Positions 1 to 7,721 are shown, numbered from the stretch's first letter. The stretch: 14,830 nucleotides of DNA from Candidatus Gottesmanbacteria bacterium CG_4_10_14_0_8_um_filter_37_24 (GCA_002785215.1 PFMK01000103.1:1-14830), one strand, 5' to 3'. The notes: generated by a model not told the origin, from the sequence alone. Numbers and translations: made by a program.

Positions 1-1670
1 TCCATCTTCCAATATGCTACCGGATACTGGTCTGGACTGAGAGTCGGGGTCGGTGAAGGAACTACCGTCACCGTAGGCGTTAACAGTATAGTAGGTGTAG
101 CTGTCGGTACCGGAGTACTGGTAACCGTGGGTACTGGAGTAGATGTCGGAATCTGAGTAGGAGTAGTGGTTATAGTCGGTGCAACAGTCATAGTAGGTGT
201 AATTGTCGGGGTGATTGTCAACGTCGGGGCAGGAGTGGAAGTAACAGTAGGGATAACTGTCGGGGTTATAGTCGGCGTCACTGTAACCGTAGGTATGATC
301 ATACCGGCATCGTTTTGAATTTCCTCAGCACTCAAAGCGTAATTATATATTTTTATCTCATCCATGTAACCCTTGGCATTATGGTTCGGAGGATCGTAGG
401 CAGCCAGATAAAAGCGATTAGAACTGCTTCTTGGTGCTTGAGAATTATCCAAAAAACCCGAGGAAACTCCGTCTATATAAGTCTTTTGTCTTGATCCGTC
501 CCAAGTGATTGCTATGTGATACCATTGACCATTAATTAATTGGCCTGTACTTATCTGGCTTGAAGTATTTATTACATTTGCCACTTTAGTACCGACAGTA
601 CCGGGAATTTTCATCATCCACCCGTCACTGCCGTCATATTTCCCTATTATTCCCCTACTATCATCCTGTAATCCCGTAAAATCCGGTTTGAACCATAATT
701 CCACTGTAAAACCGGAGGTAAAGTCAAAAACCGGATTATGGAGGAAATTTGACAGTTTGGCATAATTGTTTCCGTCAAAATATATGGAGTAGGTATTTGA
801 GTTACTACTGGGAGGCAGATCTGAAGACCAGACAGGACTATCCGTATTTGCTACCAGACTCAAATCATAACCGTTTCCTGAATGATCGCTTGCAATATCA
901 CCCGTACCTTCATCAAATTTCCAGTAAGCCAGTGCCGGTAAACCTAACCCGAAGGTTGGTGTAGGTGTAATCGTAATTGTGGGAGACGGCGTAGAAATAA
1001 TTGTTGGAGAAGGTGTATTTGTCGGCAAAACGGTTGGAGTAGACGTTATTGTGGGTGTTGGCAAAACAGTGGGTGTTGCTGTCGGTACCGGAGTACTGGT
1101 AATAGTAGGCGTAACTGTGGGTACTGGAGTATGTGTAGGAATCTGAGTAGGGGTAACAGTCATCGTTGGAACAGGAGTCATGGTAGGGGTAGGTGTAAAA
1201 GTAGGAATGCTTGTCGGAGTAAGTGTAATTGTAGGTGTAATTGTCAATGTAGGAATAGGAGTGGAAGTAACGGTCGGAGTGGGACTAAGTGCAGGTGTAG
1301 ACGTCATTGTAGGAATTGGAGTAGATGTGACTGTGGGAATAACCGTTGGAGTAAGGGTTGGGGTGAAAGTAGGAATCAAAGTAGGTGTAGAAGAAGGGGT
1401 TGGAGTATTTGTCGGTTCGATAATACCTCCAGGCGTCGGGGTAGGAGAAGAAAAATATCTTATAGGTCTTATCGTAACTATCGGTCTTAAGGAAAAATCA
1501 AATTGTATCGGCGAAATTGGTTGAATTTCTTTAAACCTGTCATCAGAAAAATATTTAGTCCAGTCACGGTAAACGAAATCTGCAAATACGGTTTGAGGAT
1601 AAACGAAAAGAGTAACAATACCAAATAAAGCACCAAGAAGAAAACAAACAATGTTATGCTTTAACCTCAC
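1..1670 (-). CDS. Secreted LamG-domain protein with Pro-Thr linkers (partial, 3' end outside window)
   Basis: An open frame of at least 556 codons starts at GTG 1670 and runs off the left edge. An in-frame TAA two codons upstream makes this GTG the earliest start, and it gives a good signal peptide: basic MRLKH, a hydrophobic core, then VFA before D31. Next come a Pro-Thr-rich linker (about residues 73-242), a complete LamG/concanavalin-A-like domain (about 246-455; it opens ALAYWKFDEGTGD and closes GYMDEIKIYNYALSAEEI), a second Pro-Thr linker (about 457-548) and the opening of another LamG domain (PVAYWKMD, from about 550). LamG domains usually bind glycans or act in adhesion. The linkers should be extended and could carry O-glycans (inference). 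The gene follows the sortase gene on the same strand but has its own promoter-like sequence. No membrane anchor is visible in the part present. Confidence 0.9.
   Translation of the reverse strand, partial: MRLKHNIVCFLLGALFGIVTLFVYPQTVFADFVYRDWTKYFSDDRFKEIQPISPIQFDFSLRPIVTIRPIRYFSSPTPTPGGIIEPTNTPTPSSTPTLIPTFTPTLTPTVIPTVTSTPIPTMTSTPALSPTPTVTSTPIPTLTITPTITLTPTSIPTFTPTPTMTPVPTMTVTPTQIPTHTPVPTVTPTITSTPVPTATPTVLPTPTITSTPTVLPTNTPSPTIISTPSPTITITPTPTFGLGLPALAYWKFDEGTGDIASDHSGNGYDLSLVANTDSPVWSSDLPPSSNSNTYSIYFDGNNYAKLSNFLHNPVFDFTSGFTVELWFKPDFTGLQDDSRGIIGKYDGSDGWMMKIPGTVGTKVANVINTSSQISTGQLINGQWYHIAITWDGSRQKTYIDGVSSGFLDNSQAPRSSSNRFYLAAYDPPNHNAKGYMDEIKIYNYALSAEEIQNDAGMIIPTVTVTPTITPTVIPTVTSTPAPTLTITPTITPTMTVAPTITTTPTQIPTSTPVPTVTSTPVPTATPTILLTPTVTVVPSPTPTLSPDQYPVAYWKM
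30..302 (-). repeat. Pro-Thr linker 2 (low-complexity coding repeat)
   Basis: This is the second Pro-Thr-rich linker, lying between LamG domain 1 and the start of LamG domain 2. Positions 101-124 match 1079-1102 of linker 1 exactly, and the flanks match imperfectly. This suggests that a linker-plus-LamG module was duplicated in tandem. Confidence 0.7.
945..1452 (-). repeat. Pro-Thr linker 1 (low-complexity coding repeat)
   Basis: This stretch encodes an uninterrupted series of short PTxTPT-type units between the signal-peptide region and the first LamG domain. The opposite strand of this low-complexity DNA is also open and yields Gly-Val- or Arg-Cys-rich shadow frames. A 24-nt segment (1079-1102) is identical to one in linker 2, and the surrounding residues TPTQIPT and TPVPT are also shared. 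Confidence 0.8.
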
Positions 1671-1675
1671 ACTTT

Positions 1676-1706
1676 ATTATACATACCTTTAATATAATAA
1701 AGTCAA
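1676..1706 (-). promoter_or_regulatory. Sigma70-type promoter, apparently giving a leaderless mRNA
   Basis: On the minus strand TTGACT (1701-1706) and TATAAT (1676-1681) are separated by 19 nt. Counting six to seven bases past the -10 box puts the transcription start at or one base from the GTG start codon at 1670. The only Shine-Dalgarno-like string (AAAGG) lies 13 nt upstream of the GTG and inside the promoter spacer, so it would not be transcribed. Confidence 0.55.
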
Positions 1707-1751
1707 GGAATAAAAAATTGAGATAGAAATTAGGCTGCATTTTTTGAAAAT

Positions 1752-2417
1752 TCAGATCCTTTTTGCGGAAATTATCAGCCTTTTGCTGTCAGAAAATCCA
1801 CTACAGGTATATAAAGTAAGCATTTCCTCGGTAGATGGGTTTATTACATCGGTTTGTGACGGTAGCACCTCTTTGATATTACTGATCCTGTATTCAAACC
1901 ATTTTTCTTTTGTAAAAATCAGGACATTTTGACCAATTTTGGCATTCCTTAAAGGGAGAAAAAGTCCTTCTCTTGCATGTGCGAAAATCACCTGATTTCC
2001 TTTCTCATCAGGATATGAAGAACCAAGGCCAAACCCTGCGCTATCTGAAAATACCTCCCAATAACCATTTACAATTTTAGACTCTTTCACCATTATATCA
2101 ATGTTTAAAGCAGGTATAATAATCCGCTCAGGAGGAAGGGGTTTCTTGTCTTTTTTAGATATGACTTTGAGGCTAATAAGCTGTTTATCAATACTTACCG
2201 GTTCCTGAGAAAAGGAAGCTACTTCTCCATTATTTGTCGTCTGAACTGTATCCTTTGTTGCCTCTTTTGGTAACTTGGATAAAATTATTCCCGTCACAAT
2301 CAATACAATTCCAAGAAGCAGAAAAAGAAGTCTTATGCGTTTCAAATCGCTTACTAAGACTTTTTGGATTGGACGTTTCTTATATTTATTTTTGATCTTA
2401 CGTATAGACCTAGACAT
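1752..2417 (-). CDS. Sortase family transpeptidase
   Basis: This 221-aa protein has a basic N-terminus, one membrane helix (about residues 30-49) and a C-terminal sortase domain (about 95-221). The catalytic residues are visible: His147 in IFAHAR, Cys205 in LTLYTCSG and Arg213 in SKRLIIS. Sortases cut a short sorting motif in secreted proteins and join the new C-terminus to the cell envelope or to another subunit. Length and layout fit a membrane-anchored, outward-facing enzyme. The subclass cannot be set from sequence alone. The gene overlaps the upstream 184-aa gene by 64 nt in another frame. ATG 2417 has only a weak GGA ribosome site. TTG 2345, just past the upstream stop, is an alternative start that would still keep most of the membrane helix. 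The likely substrates are the two proteins encoded directly upstream. Confidence 0.93.
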   Translation of the reverse strand: MSRSIRKIKNKYKKRPIQKVLVSDLKRIRLLFLLLGIVLIVTGIILSKLPKEATKDTVQTTNNGEVASFSQEPVSIDKQLISLKVISKKDKKPLPPERIIIPALNIDIMVKESKIVNGYWEVFSDSAGFGLGSSYPDEKGNQVIFAHAREGLFLPLRNAKIGQNVLIFTKEKWFEYRISNIKEVLPSQTDVINPSTEEMLTLYTCSGFSDSKRLIISAKRI

Positions 2418-2908
2418 AGAATTCCGGCAAAAAGCATTATATCAGACAATGTCAATTCTGCTCCTGACGTATACGAGAGACCTAATACTTGTGGTCTTTT
2501 CTTGACTGCTTGGGATGCAACTACATTCTGAATAGTATTATTACCCTCACCGACGACTTTTGGCGACCAACCACAGTATGGTCCGGTATATGATTTCCCA
2601 GACGCACATGGATCATCATCACTACCTGTAGTACCGCCTATTCCTCCACCTGCACCCTGTGTTGGGTTAGGATTACCGGGATCTGTGGATGGTACAACGG
2701 TTGTAGGAACAACAGGAGGAGGATTTGTCGGTTCCACCGGTGGAGGATTTGTCGGTAGGATACCATTGTCTCTTGGTAAATTCGGCGGACTGGGCCTATC
2801 CTCAGATCTGCTCCACCAATCAGCATAGACATAATTTCCTCTGGTTAAAAATGAAGAAAAAGTTAATAAAATAGTGATGAAAAATATGATTTCTGTCACT
2901 TTTCTCAT
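2354..2908 (-). CDS. Small secreted protein with sorting-signal-like C-terminus (probable sortase substrate)
   Basis: A 184-aa protein. It has a signal peptide (about residues 1-29, ending VYA before D30), then a Pro-rich linker with NPPP and PTNP units (about 39-83), a Gly-rich bridge, and a small domain with two cysteines (C101 and C112, DPCASGK ... GPYCGWSP) that could form a disulfide. The tail has the tripartite form of a cell-wall sorting signal: LGLSYTSGAE (142-151), a hydrophobic stretch (about 154-170) and a basic end starting at R171. No canonical LPxTG is present; LSYTSG is my candidate for the variant motif. ATG 2908 overlaps the upstream stop as ATGA and has a strong GGAGG site 7 nt away, so translation is probably coupled. 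I do not recognise a named family. Its gene overlaps the sortase gene, which makes an enzyme-substrate pair likely. Confidence 0.85.
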   Translation of the reverse strand: MRKVTEIIFFITILLTFSSFLTRGNYVYADWWSRSEDRPSPPNLPRDNGILPTNPPPVEPTNPPPVVPTTVVPSTDPGNPNPTQGAGGGIGGTTGSDDDPCASGKSYTGPYCGWSPKVVGEGNNTIQNVVASQAVKKRPQVLGLSYTSGAELTLSDIMLFAGILCLGLYVRSKINIRNVQSKKS

Positions 2909-5253
2909 AAGACAACCTCCAACAATGAATTTAAATACTTACTAATATTGATTTTTCTTCTTCTTCTTAAGAAGATTGCCAGAATTGTAAACGGAATTAC
3001 CGATAACCAAGTTTGGTTCACATTGATATGTGCTCCTCCAAAAAGCATACCTGCAATACTGGTTTCTGTGGCTTTAACGAAGTTAGGAGAAAGATATATT
3101 CCGCGTTTGAATTCCACTGTGGATTGGGTACCCATTTGAGTTGGGTTATATGTTTGACCGCCTGCCAAATATGTTGTTTTTCTTCGTACGTTCATTGATG
3201 TCTGCGAGACTTGAGAGGTATAAGTAGGATAGTTTTGATATTGCACGGATCCGGAATTATTATCCTGATTGGCATTATTGTAAGATGGAGTAGGAGTCGG
3301 GTTGAAACTTGCACCAGTACCACCGACACCTCCTGAACCAGAAGTAGACGAAGGAGCATATACCGTAGGAGTCGGAGTAGGACTATTGGCTATTCCATTG
3401 TTATTTGTAGAATTATCTCCCAGACGATCCTCCAGTCCTGAAAAAGAATCTGAGTATTCTGCTGTTTTGTTTCCCGGTGTAATAATATTACCCAGGAATT
3501 CACCCAGCACATTTACCAATACAACCACAAATTTCTTGGCAGTAACGTTAGTATTTACCATATTCAGGAGATTTGCTCCTGCCTTTGCATTTCCTGTTTC
3601 TACATCTCCGCTGCCGGTGTTATATGAGGAAGTATTGTTTCCGCTATCTGCAGTAATATTTAAGTTATTTGTTACCGTAGCGTTATTATTATTTTCCAAG
3701 GTTGTCTCATTATTGGAAGATAAAGAAGAATTATTATCGGATAAAGGACCAGTGGCAATATTTTCACTTTGGGTCGCTGATGAATTCTGTCCACCGCCTT
3801 GACTTACCCCGACAGGGAGTGAATTGGAAGCCGTACTGCTTCCCCAGGGAGCACCAATAATATGTCCTACCCATTTACCCATTTCATTTACTATAACCAT
3901 CCAGACGGTACCATCCTCATTTACCGTATTGGTATTGGCAACTGTCGTATCTTTTACGGAAACATCACTATCGCCTGTCTTAATACTGCCACCACCTGTA
4001 TTGGCAGAAGATTGGTTGTCACCGGTATTTGCGGAAACATTCAGATTGTCTGCGATTACAGCAGTATTATTATTTGTATATTCAGAAGAGGTACTGGCAC
4101 TGCTTGATGAATTATTGTCCGACAACGGACCGGTCTGACTGTTTTGTACCACGGCGGTACCGGATGAATTGGCGGTATTGGTATTTTCCGGATCCTGCGG
4201 AAGGACGATATTTCCCGTCAGTTGACCAAATACATTCACGACCCCGAACAACCATTGAGACACATTCAAATTAGTGTTTACCAGATTCACTACATTTGCC
4301 AACGCGCCTGCACTCCCCGTCTTTATGGAGCCTCCACCAGTATTAAATGAGGCACTATTGCCTCCGGATACTGCCTGAAGATTTATATCATTGGTAAGAG
4401 ACGCATCATTTCCATTAGCTTCTTTCACTACGAAATCGGATTGCCCGTCAGCGCTGTTGTCAGACAACGGACCTGTCAGGGCATTTTTAGCAATAGCTCC
4501 GGATGCGGACGCAAAAGATTCATCGGTAACTCCATCCGGCATATTAAACACGATATCTCCGGAATATTTATCATAGATATTAAAAACAGAAAAGCCTCCC
4601 ACCCCTGAAATATTACTGTTCAATTTATTTAAAAGATTATACGTGTTGAAAGCATTCCCCGTGGTGACTTGTCCGTCTAAAGTGTTGAAATTGGCATAAT
4701 TATATCCGGTTGAGGCGATGGCATCAATTTTATTCTGCATGACCGCCAAGTCATTATTTAACTTCTCCATTTTGTTTTCAAAAGTTTCCGATGCGTTATT
4801 TGTCGATCCCGGACCGGTGGCTATATTATAGGGATCATTTACAGACGGATTAGCGTCTTTTGTAGAAGACGCGGTCGAACCTGATGATTCGCTGTTTCCG
4901 CTTATATTATCCGAAGCACTAGCCGAAGATCCGCCTGTAGGGGAAGGATTGGTATTGGATACAGTTGGACTTACTCCCACTGGAGTAACACTTGATGGGG
5001 GCGGTGATGTAGGTAGAGGCGGTTTTGTGGGAGAGCTTGAGTCCGAGCCGCCGGGAGGATTTGTAGGCTTTGGAGCCTCTGTCGGCTTCTCCTCCCTTGT
5101 ATTTCCGTTGGAACCTTGAGAAGCTTCTCTTGTCGGTTCCGGTGGTCTAGTCGGAGCCGCTTCATCTGCATAAACAGGAAGGAAACCAATTCTTCCGATA
5201 AGAAGAAATAGTATCAAGTACGTAATAATGATTTTCTTCAGCTTAAGTATCAT
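2905..5253 (-). CDS. Large anchored surface protein with four TGPxSxN repeat modules
   Basis: A 782-aa protein. It has a signal peptide (about residues 1-29, VYA before D30), a Pro/Thr/Ser-rich stalk (31-140), and four modules whose TGPxS motifs begin at T146, T260, T374 and T501. Each runs TGPxSxN, then an Asn-rich segment, then SGxN/NTxxG/TG, then NTN, and closes with a hydrophobic segment of the type VVNVFGxxxGNI (about 221-238, 334-352, 450-467, 574-592). The closing segment is missing from the smaller paralogues. A Pro-Thr and Tyr/Asn/Gln-rich spacer (about 621-710) leads to a C-terminal hydrophobic stretch (about 747-762) followed by RRRRKINI, consistent with a membrane stop or sorting tail. 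KINI is also found in the tail of the 184-aa neighbour. The role is inferred: a surface-anchored protein that may organise or receive the secreted repeat proteins. ATG 5253 has no strong ribosome site. Confidence 0.88.
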   Translation of the reverse strand: MILKLKKIIITYLILFLLIGRIGFLPVYADEAAPTRPPEPTREASQGSNGNTREEKPTEAPKPTNPPGGSDSSSPTKPPLPTSPPPSSVTPVGVSPTVSNTNPSPTGGSSASASDNISGNSESSGSTASSTKDANPSVNDPYNIATGPGSTNNASETFENKMEKLNNDLAVMQNKIDAIASTGYNYANFNTLDGQVTTGNAFNTYNLLNKLNSNISGVGGFSVFNIYDKYSGDIVFNMPDGVTDESFASASGAIAKNALTGPLSDNSADGQSDFVVKEANGNDASLTNDINLQAVSGGNSASFNTGGGSIKTGSAGALANVVNLVNTNLNVSQWLFGVVNVFGQLTGNIVLPQDPENTNTANSSGTAVVQNSQTGPLSDNNSSSSASTSSEYTNNNTAVIADNLNVSANTGDNQSSANTGGGSIKTGDSDVSVKDTTVANTNTVNEDGTVWMVIVNEMGKWVGHIIGAPWGSSTASNSLPVGVSQGGGQNSSATQSENIATGPLSDNNSSLSSNNETTLENNNNATVTNNLNITADSGNNTSSYNTGSGDVETGNAKAGANLLNMVNTNVTAKKFVVVLVNVLGEFLGNIITPGNKTAEYSDSFSGLEDRLGDNSTNNNGIANSPTPTPTVYAPSSTSGSGGVGGTGASFNPTPTPSYNNANQDNNSGSVQYQNYPTYTSQVSQTSMNVRRKTTYLAGGQTYNPTQMGTQSTVEFKRGIYLSPNFVKATETSIAGMLFGGAHINVNQTWLSVIPFTILAIFLRRRRKINISKYLNSLLEVVL

Positions 5254-5321
5254 TTCATTAATATCAGAACTACCCTATAAATTTAATTAAAACAAAAATA
5301 TCCAATATATTTATTAATATT

Positions 5322-5374
5322 CCTTGGCCGGTGGGAATCCTTTTTCCTAGGACGGATCCCCACCGAGTCTAAGG
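5322..5374 (-). promoter_or_regulatory. Strong intercistronic stem-loop
   Basis: Between the 372-aa gene and the 782-aa gene, arms 5329-5340 and 5354-5365 pair over 12 bp with one G-U, with a 13-nt loop. CCTT/AAGG may extend the base. There is no U-tract on either strand, so it is a poor intrinsic terminator. It may stabilise or process mRNA, lowering expression of the distal genes relative to the subunit gene (inference). Confidence 0.6.
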
Positions 5375-5381
5375 AAAGATC

Positions 5382-6500
5382 CTATTGTTGTATTACGGTT
5401 AATGAATCATTGAAATGATTCAACAAAGTCTTTATCAAATCAGACATACCAGCTGTGACACTACCGCCTCCAGTGTTCATGTTAGAGACGTTACTTCCGC
5501 TATCAGCTACATCATTAACAACATTATTTGCTGTGTTGTTATTGACGTTTGCGACATTGATCCCTAAGGTATTTAACAGATTAGTTCTGTTGTCGGATAG
5601 AGGTCCTGTCACATCATTACCGCTGACATTGGAAAAACCACCCAGAGCCATTTGCACTGTGGTCGTGGCAATGTTTCCTTCATTGTTCACTCCTACACTG
5701 GATGCTGCACCACCTGTGACGATTTCTCCTCCTAAGGTGTTGGTAGACGCGCTATTGGCACCTGAGCGGGACAAAGTATTCATCAGGTTAGACAAACTCA
5801 GGTTGTTGATGTTTGATACACCAGCTGTAGCAACGTTGTTGACGTCGACCGTGTTGTATGATATCGGTCCAGTCGTACCATTGCCTCCTGAATTTCCTCC
5901 TGTTCCACCTGCGCCCGCACTGATACCAGTTGCACTATCGTTCAGATGATTTTCCAGTACGAATTGCAATGAGGAATTACCTGTTCTTATGCTTGCCGGT
6001 CCGGTATTCGTATCTGCTACGTTACCTCCTGCATCGGAAGTGACGCTCATGACATTGGATACATTTGCGTTGTTGATATTAGCTACGGCCACTCTGTGAC
6101 TATTGTTGATACTGACTCTATTGTCTGATTCTGGGCCTGTAACATCATTTGTACCTGTGTTACCTGATGCTGCCGGTCCTCCACTGACAGTAGTAGTATT
6201 TACATTCGCCACATTGGAAACTGTGCCATGCGCTGAAGCATTACCAGTCACTACTGAACCTCCAAGAGTATTCATGGAAGCGCTGTTACCTCCGGATCTT
6301 GACAATTCCGTAAGGTTATTATTGATTGTGGCATTGTTAGTGTTAACAACTGACACATCACTGGAATTTGTTACAGAGCATGTATTGTAGGAAATTGGTC
6401 CTGTTGTACCGTTACCGCAGTTATTTCCAGCTGCAAATGCCGGACTGAAAGTTGATGTTAATATTGCAATTGATCCTACTATTGATGCGATTTTTTTCAT
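5382..6500 (-). CDS. Secreted repeat protein, four modules in A-B-A-B order
   Basis: A 372-aa protein when started at ATG 6500. A GTG at 6509 would add three residues, but it lies inside the Shine-Dalgarno sequence AAGGAGGTGA and is not the start. The signal peptide covers residues 1-23 (ends PAFA). The mature protein is rich in Asn, Ser, Thr and Gly and has TGPxS motifs at T33, T121, T210 and T298, that is, every 88-89 residues. Modules 1 and 3 resemble each other (NGTTGPISYNT ... SRSG.NSAS.NTLGG), as do modules 2 and 4 (NDVTGP.SDNR ... ending NH.NDS), so a two-module unit was duplicated. There is no membrane anchor and no sorting tail, so the protein is released or held non-covalently. I infer a structural surface subunit, possibly beta-rich. 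The strong ribosome site suggests high expression. It lies upstream of the anchored repeat protein and the sortase. Confidence 0.88.
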   Translation of the reverse strand: MKKIASIVGSIAILTSTFSPAFAAGNNCGNGTTGPISYNTCSVTNSSDVSVVNTNNATINNNLTELSRSGGNSASMNTLGGSVVTGNASAHGTVSNVANVNTTTVSGGPAASGNTGTNDVTGPESDNRVSINNSHRVAVANINNANVSNVMSVTSDAGGNVADTNTGPASIRTGNSSLQFVLENHLNDSATGISAGAGGTGGNSGGNGTTGPISYNTVDVNNVATAGVSNINNLSLSNLMNTLSRSGANSASTNTLGGEIVTGGAASSVGVNNEGNIATTTVQMALGGFSNVSGNDVTGPLSDNRTNLLNTLGINVANVNNNTANNVVNDVADSGSNVSNMNTGGGSVTAGMSDLIKTLLNHFNDSLTVIQQ

Positions 6501-6656
6501 ATTTTTCACCTCCTTTCAAATAGATTTGTTTTTTCTACCCTTCTTGCTGTATCAGCCAGTTGGCGGATCAGTCTAGAAGGGTTTATGCTGGATGCAATTT
6601 CAAGTGCATTCAGTATCAATTGGAAATACTCTCCCGCCTAGGACCAAAGAGTATTT
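6501..6656 (-). promoter_or_regulatory. Structured 5' leader, ribosome-proximal part, of the 372-aa gene
   Basis: Reading towards the gene, this leader contains a 9-bp hairpin (AAATACTCT at 6648-6656 with AGAGTATTT at 6624-6632 in minus-strand sense), a small ATGCA/TGCAT hairpin near 6593-6610, and an 8-bp hairpin (arms 6575-6582 and 6537-6544, ACCCTTCT/AGAAGGGT). The perfect Shine-Dalgarno AAGGAGGTGA follows, ending at 6506, 5 nt before ATG 6500. None of these three hairpins has a good U-tract. Confidence 0.6.
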
Positions 6657-6698
6657 CGTATTCAAAATATTTGTAAATTCAATAATCTAAATCCCAAT

Positions 6699-6760
6699 AA
6701 AAAAGAGGTAAGCCTCCAGATTGTTAATCGTGGATTCTTACCTCCGTTTGCGGTCGGTAA
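6699..6760 (-). promoter_or_regulatory. Candidate riboswitch/attenuator, copy A (antiterminator plus intrinsic terminator)
   Basis: In minus-strand sense, stem TTACC/GGTAA (6738-6760) encloses the 13-nt loop GACCGCAAACGGA, inside which CCG/CGG can pair around CAAA. The 3' strand GGTAA is also part of the 5' arm of a terminator (GAGGTAAG with CTTACCTC, 6705-6744, extended by a second short helix) that is followed by TTTTTT (6699-6704). The two folds exclude each other. The element lies between the DUF2292-like gene and the 372-aa gene. I see no convincing -35 box, so it may be read from upstream transcription. Loop and layout match copy B at 8711-8765. Confidence 0.65.
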
Positions 6761-6796
6761 CAAAGTTAATTATGAGTTAACTAAGTTTATTTTCTT

Positions 6797-6970
6797 TCAT
6801 AAATCCTTAATGTTGTGATTTGTCTTCTTTATATTTCTTTCGGTTATTTGAGTCACTTTAAAGTCTTGCACAAATATCTCCACCGAACCCCATCCGCGCA
6901 CGTCTTTTAAAGCGACCTTTATCTCAGCTAGAAGGTCCTGAGTGATTTTTTTAGTCGAATAATCAACCAT
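6797..6970 (-). CDS. DUF2292/YezD-like small protein
   Basis: A 57-aa gene from ATG 6970 to TGA 6797. The core GWGSVEIFVQDFKVTQI followed by a basic tail (ERNIKKTNHNIK) resembles the DUF2292/YezD pattern GSIxIxVxDGxVxQIxxxxKxR. The N-terminal half (about residues 7-24) looks helical. The family is small, cytosolic and of unresolved function. The gene starts 74 nt after the stop of the 209-aa gene on the same strand and may be cotranscribed with it. No Shine-Dalgarno sequence is evident. It ends 37 nt before RNA element copy A, so the terminator there could also end its transcript. Family assignment is from memory of the motif and is moderately sure; that it is coding is more certain. Confidence 0.7.
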   Translation of the reverse strand: MVDYSTKKITQDLLAEIKVALKDVRGWGSVEIFVQDFKVTQITERNIKKTNHNIKDL

Positions 6971-7043
6971 AAATAAATTTAGTTTTGGGCAAGTTTGTTA
7001 ATCCAGGCAGATTATTTTTCTCATTCGGGGCAGAATGATATTC

Positions 7044-7673
7044 TTAATTCGGGAATACGATCGGTATCTCGTCTTTTTTACCTTCCAATTCACCGATATA
7101 CAAAGTAAAATTCTTATCTGCTATAGGGATTACGAATCCGATCCTATCCAATTTTGTGGAAATTGGAGCCACAGGTACGACATTGTTATGAAGATCGGGA
7201 GCAAACTTGTTATCCTTATCACTTCCAATCATCAATCGAACCAGATCACCTGGAACAATATTTAAAGTCTGCGTACTATCATTTTTTAGTTCCAAATTAA
7301 CAATCAGGAACATTTTGTCATTTACCGCGGGATAAACCTTACTGTTAACCAGTACCTGATTTGTCTTTTCTATTTTGGACATAGTCAGTTTTATTTTCCC
7401 GGAATTTGACTTTCCCTGGTTGTTTAAAGCAGAGAAATTATAGCTTTTATCCACACTTACCACTGTTGTTTTCGGCTGGGAAGCTTGTGCAGGAATTTTC
7501 TTTTTGTTGACGAAACTGTAAATAGCCAGTCCTGCAATGATAACTGCTAAGACAAAAATAATATTTTTTTTGGCACTTCCTAGCTGTCCTACAGATCTGG
7601 GTAAATTTTTGATTTTTTGAAAAATCATTCCTGTTTGATTTTTATTTTTATTTACTTCTTTTTTTGTAGCCAT
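7044..7673 (-). CDS. Single-pass membrane protein with DUF4352-like extracellular domain
   Basis: A 209-aa protein with a Lys-rich cytoplasmic N-terminus (1-36), one membrane helix (about residues 37-54, IIFVLAVIIAGLAIYSFV) followed by KKK, and an outside domain (about 65-209). The stretch KMFLIVNLELKNDSTQTLNI ... FAPDL ... KLDRIGFVIP ... FTLYIG follows the beta-sandwich pattern of DUF4352/Ig-like domains: a conserved N-D/N-x-T turn, then a 'ground-state' strand, then a hydrophobic strand. Function is unknown; such domains are often found on bacterial surface proteins. It has its own promoter and lies between the two secreted repeat genes on the same strand. The start codon directly abuts a terminator-like hairpin. 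Confidence 0.85.
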   Translation of the reverse strand: MATKKEVNKNKNQTGMIFQKIKNLPRSVGQLGSAKKNIIFVLAVIIAGLAIYSFVNKKKIPAQASQPKTTVVSVDKSYNFSALNNQGKSNSGKIKLTMSKIEKTNQVLVNSKVYPAVNDKMFLIVNLELKNDSTQTLNIVPGDLVRLMIGSDKDNKFAPDLHNNVVPVAPISTKLDRIGFVIPIADKNFTLYIGELEGKKDEIPIVFPN

Positions 7674-7704
7674 AAAAAAACTCCAAAGCTTAGGGCAGCT
7701 TTGG
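7674..7704 (-). terminator. Terminator-like hairpin abutting the start codon (attenuator candidate)
   Basis: In the leader of the 209-aa gene, CCAAAGCT (7697-7704) pairs with AGCTTTGG (7683-7690) around a six-base loop. AG and seven T residues follow, and the ATG comes next. The only ribosome-site candidate, GGAG, is partly inside the 3' arm (spacing 7 nt), so the same hairpin could hinder both transcription and translation. Confidence 0.6.
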
Positions 7705-7721
7705 GGCAGTTGTTTGAAACC

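Noticed and set aside
1131..1524. Plus-strand frames rich in Arg/Cys/Asn or Gly/Val
   Set aside because: They are the complement of the Pro-Thr linker in the minus-strand LamG gene; low-complexity DNA keeps several frames open.
3302..4138. Long plus-strand frames opposite the 782-aa gene
   Set aside because: They are antisense shadows of an Asn/Ser/Thr-rich coding sequence, with no ribosome sites and no recognisable domains.
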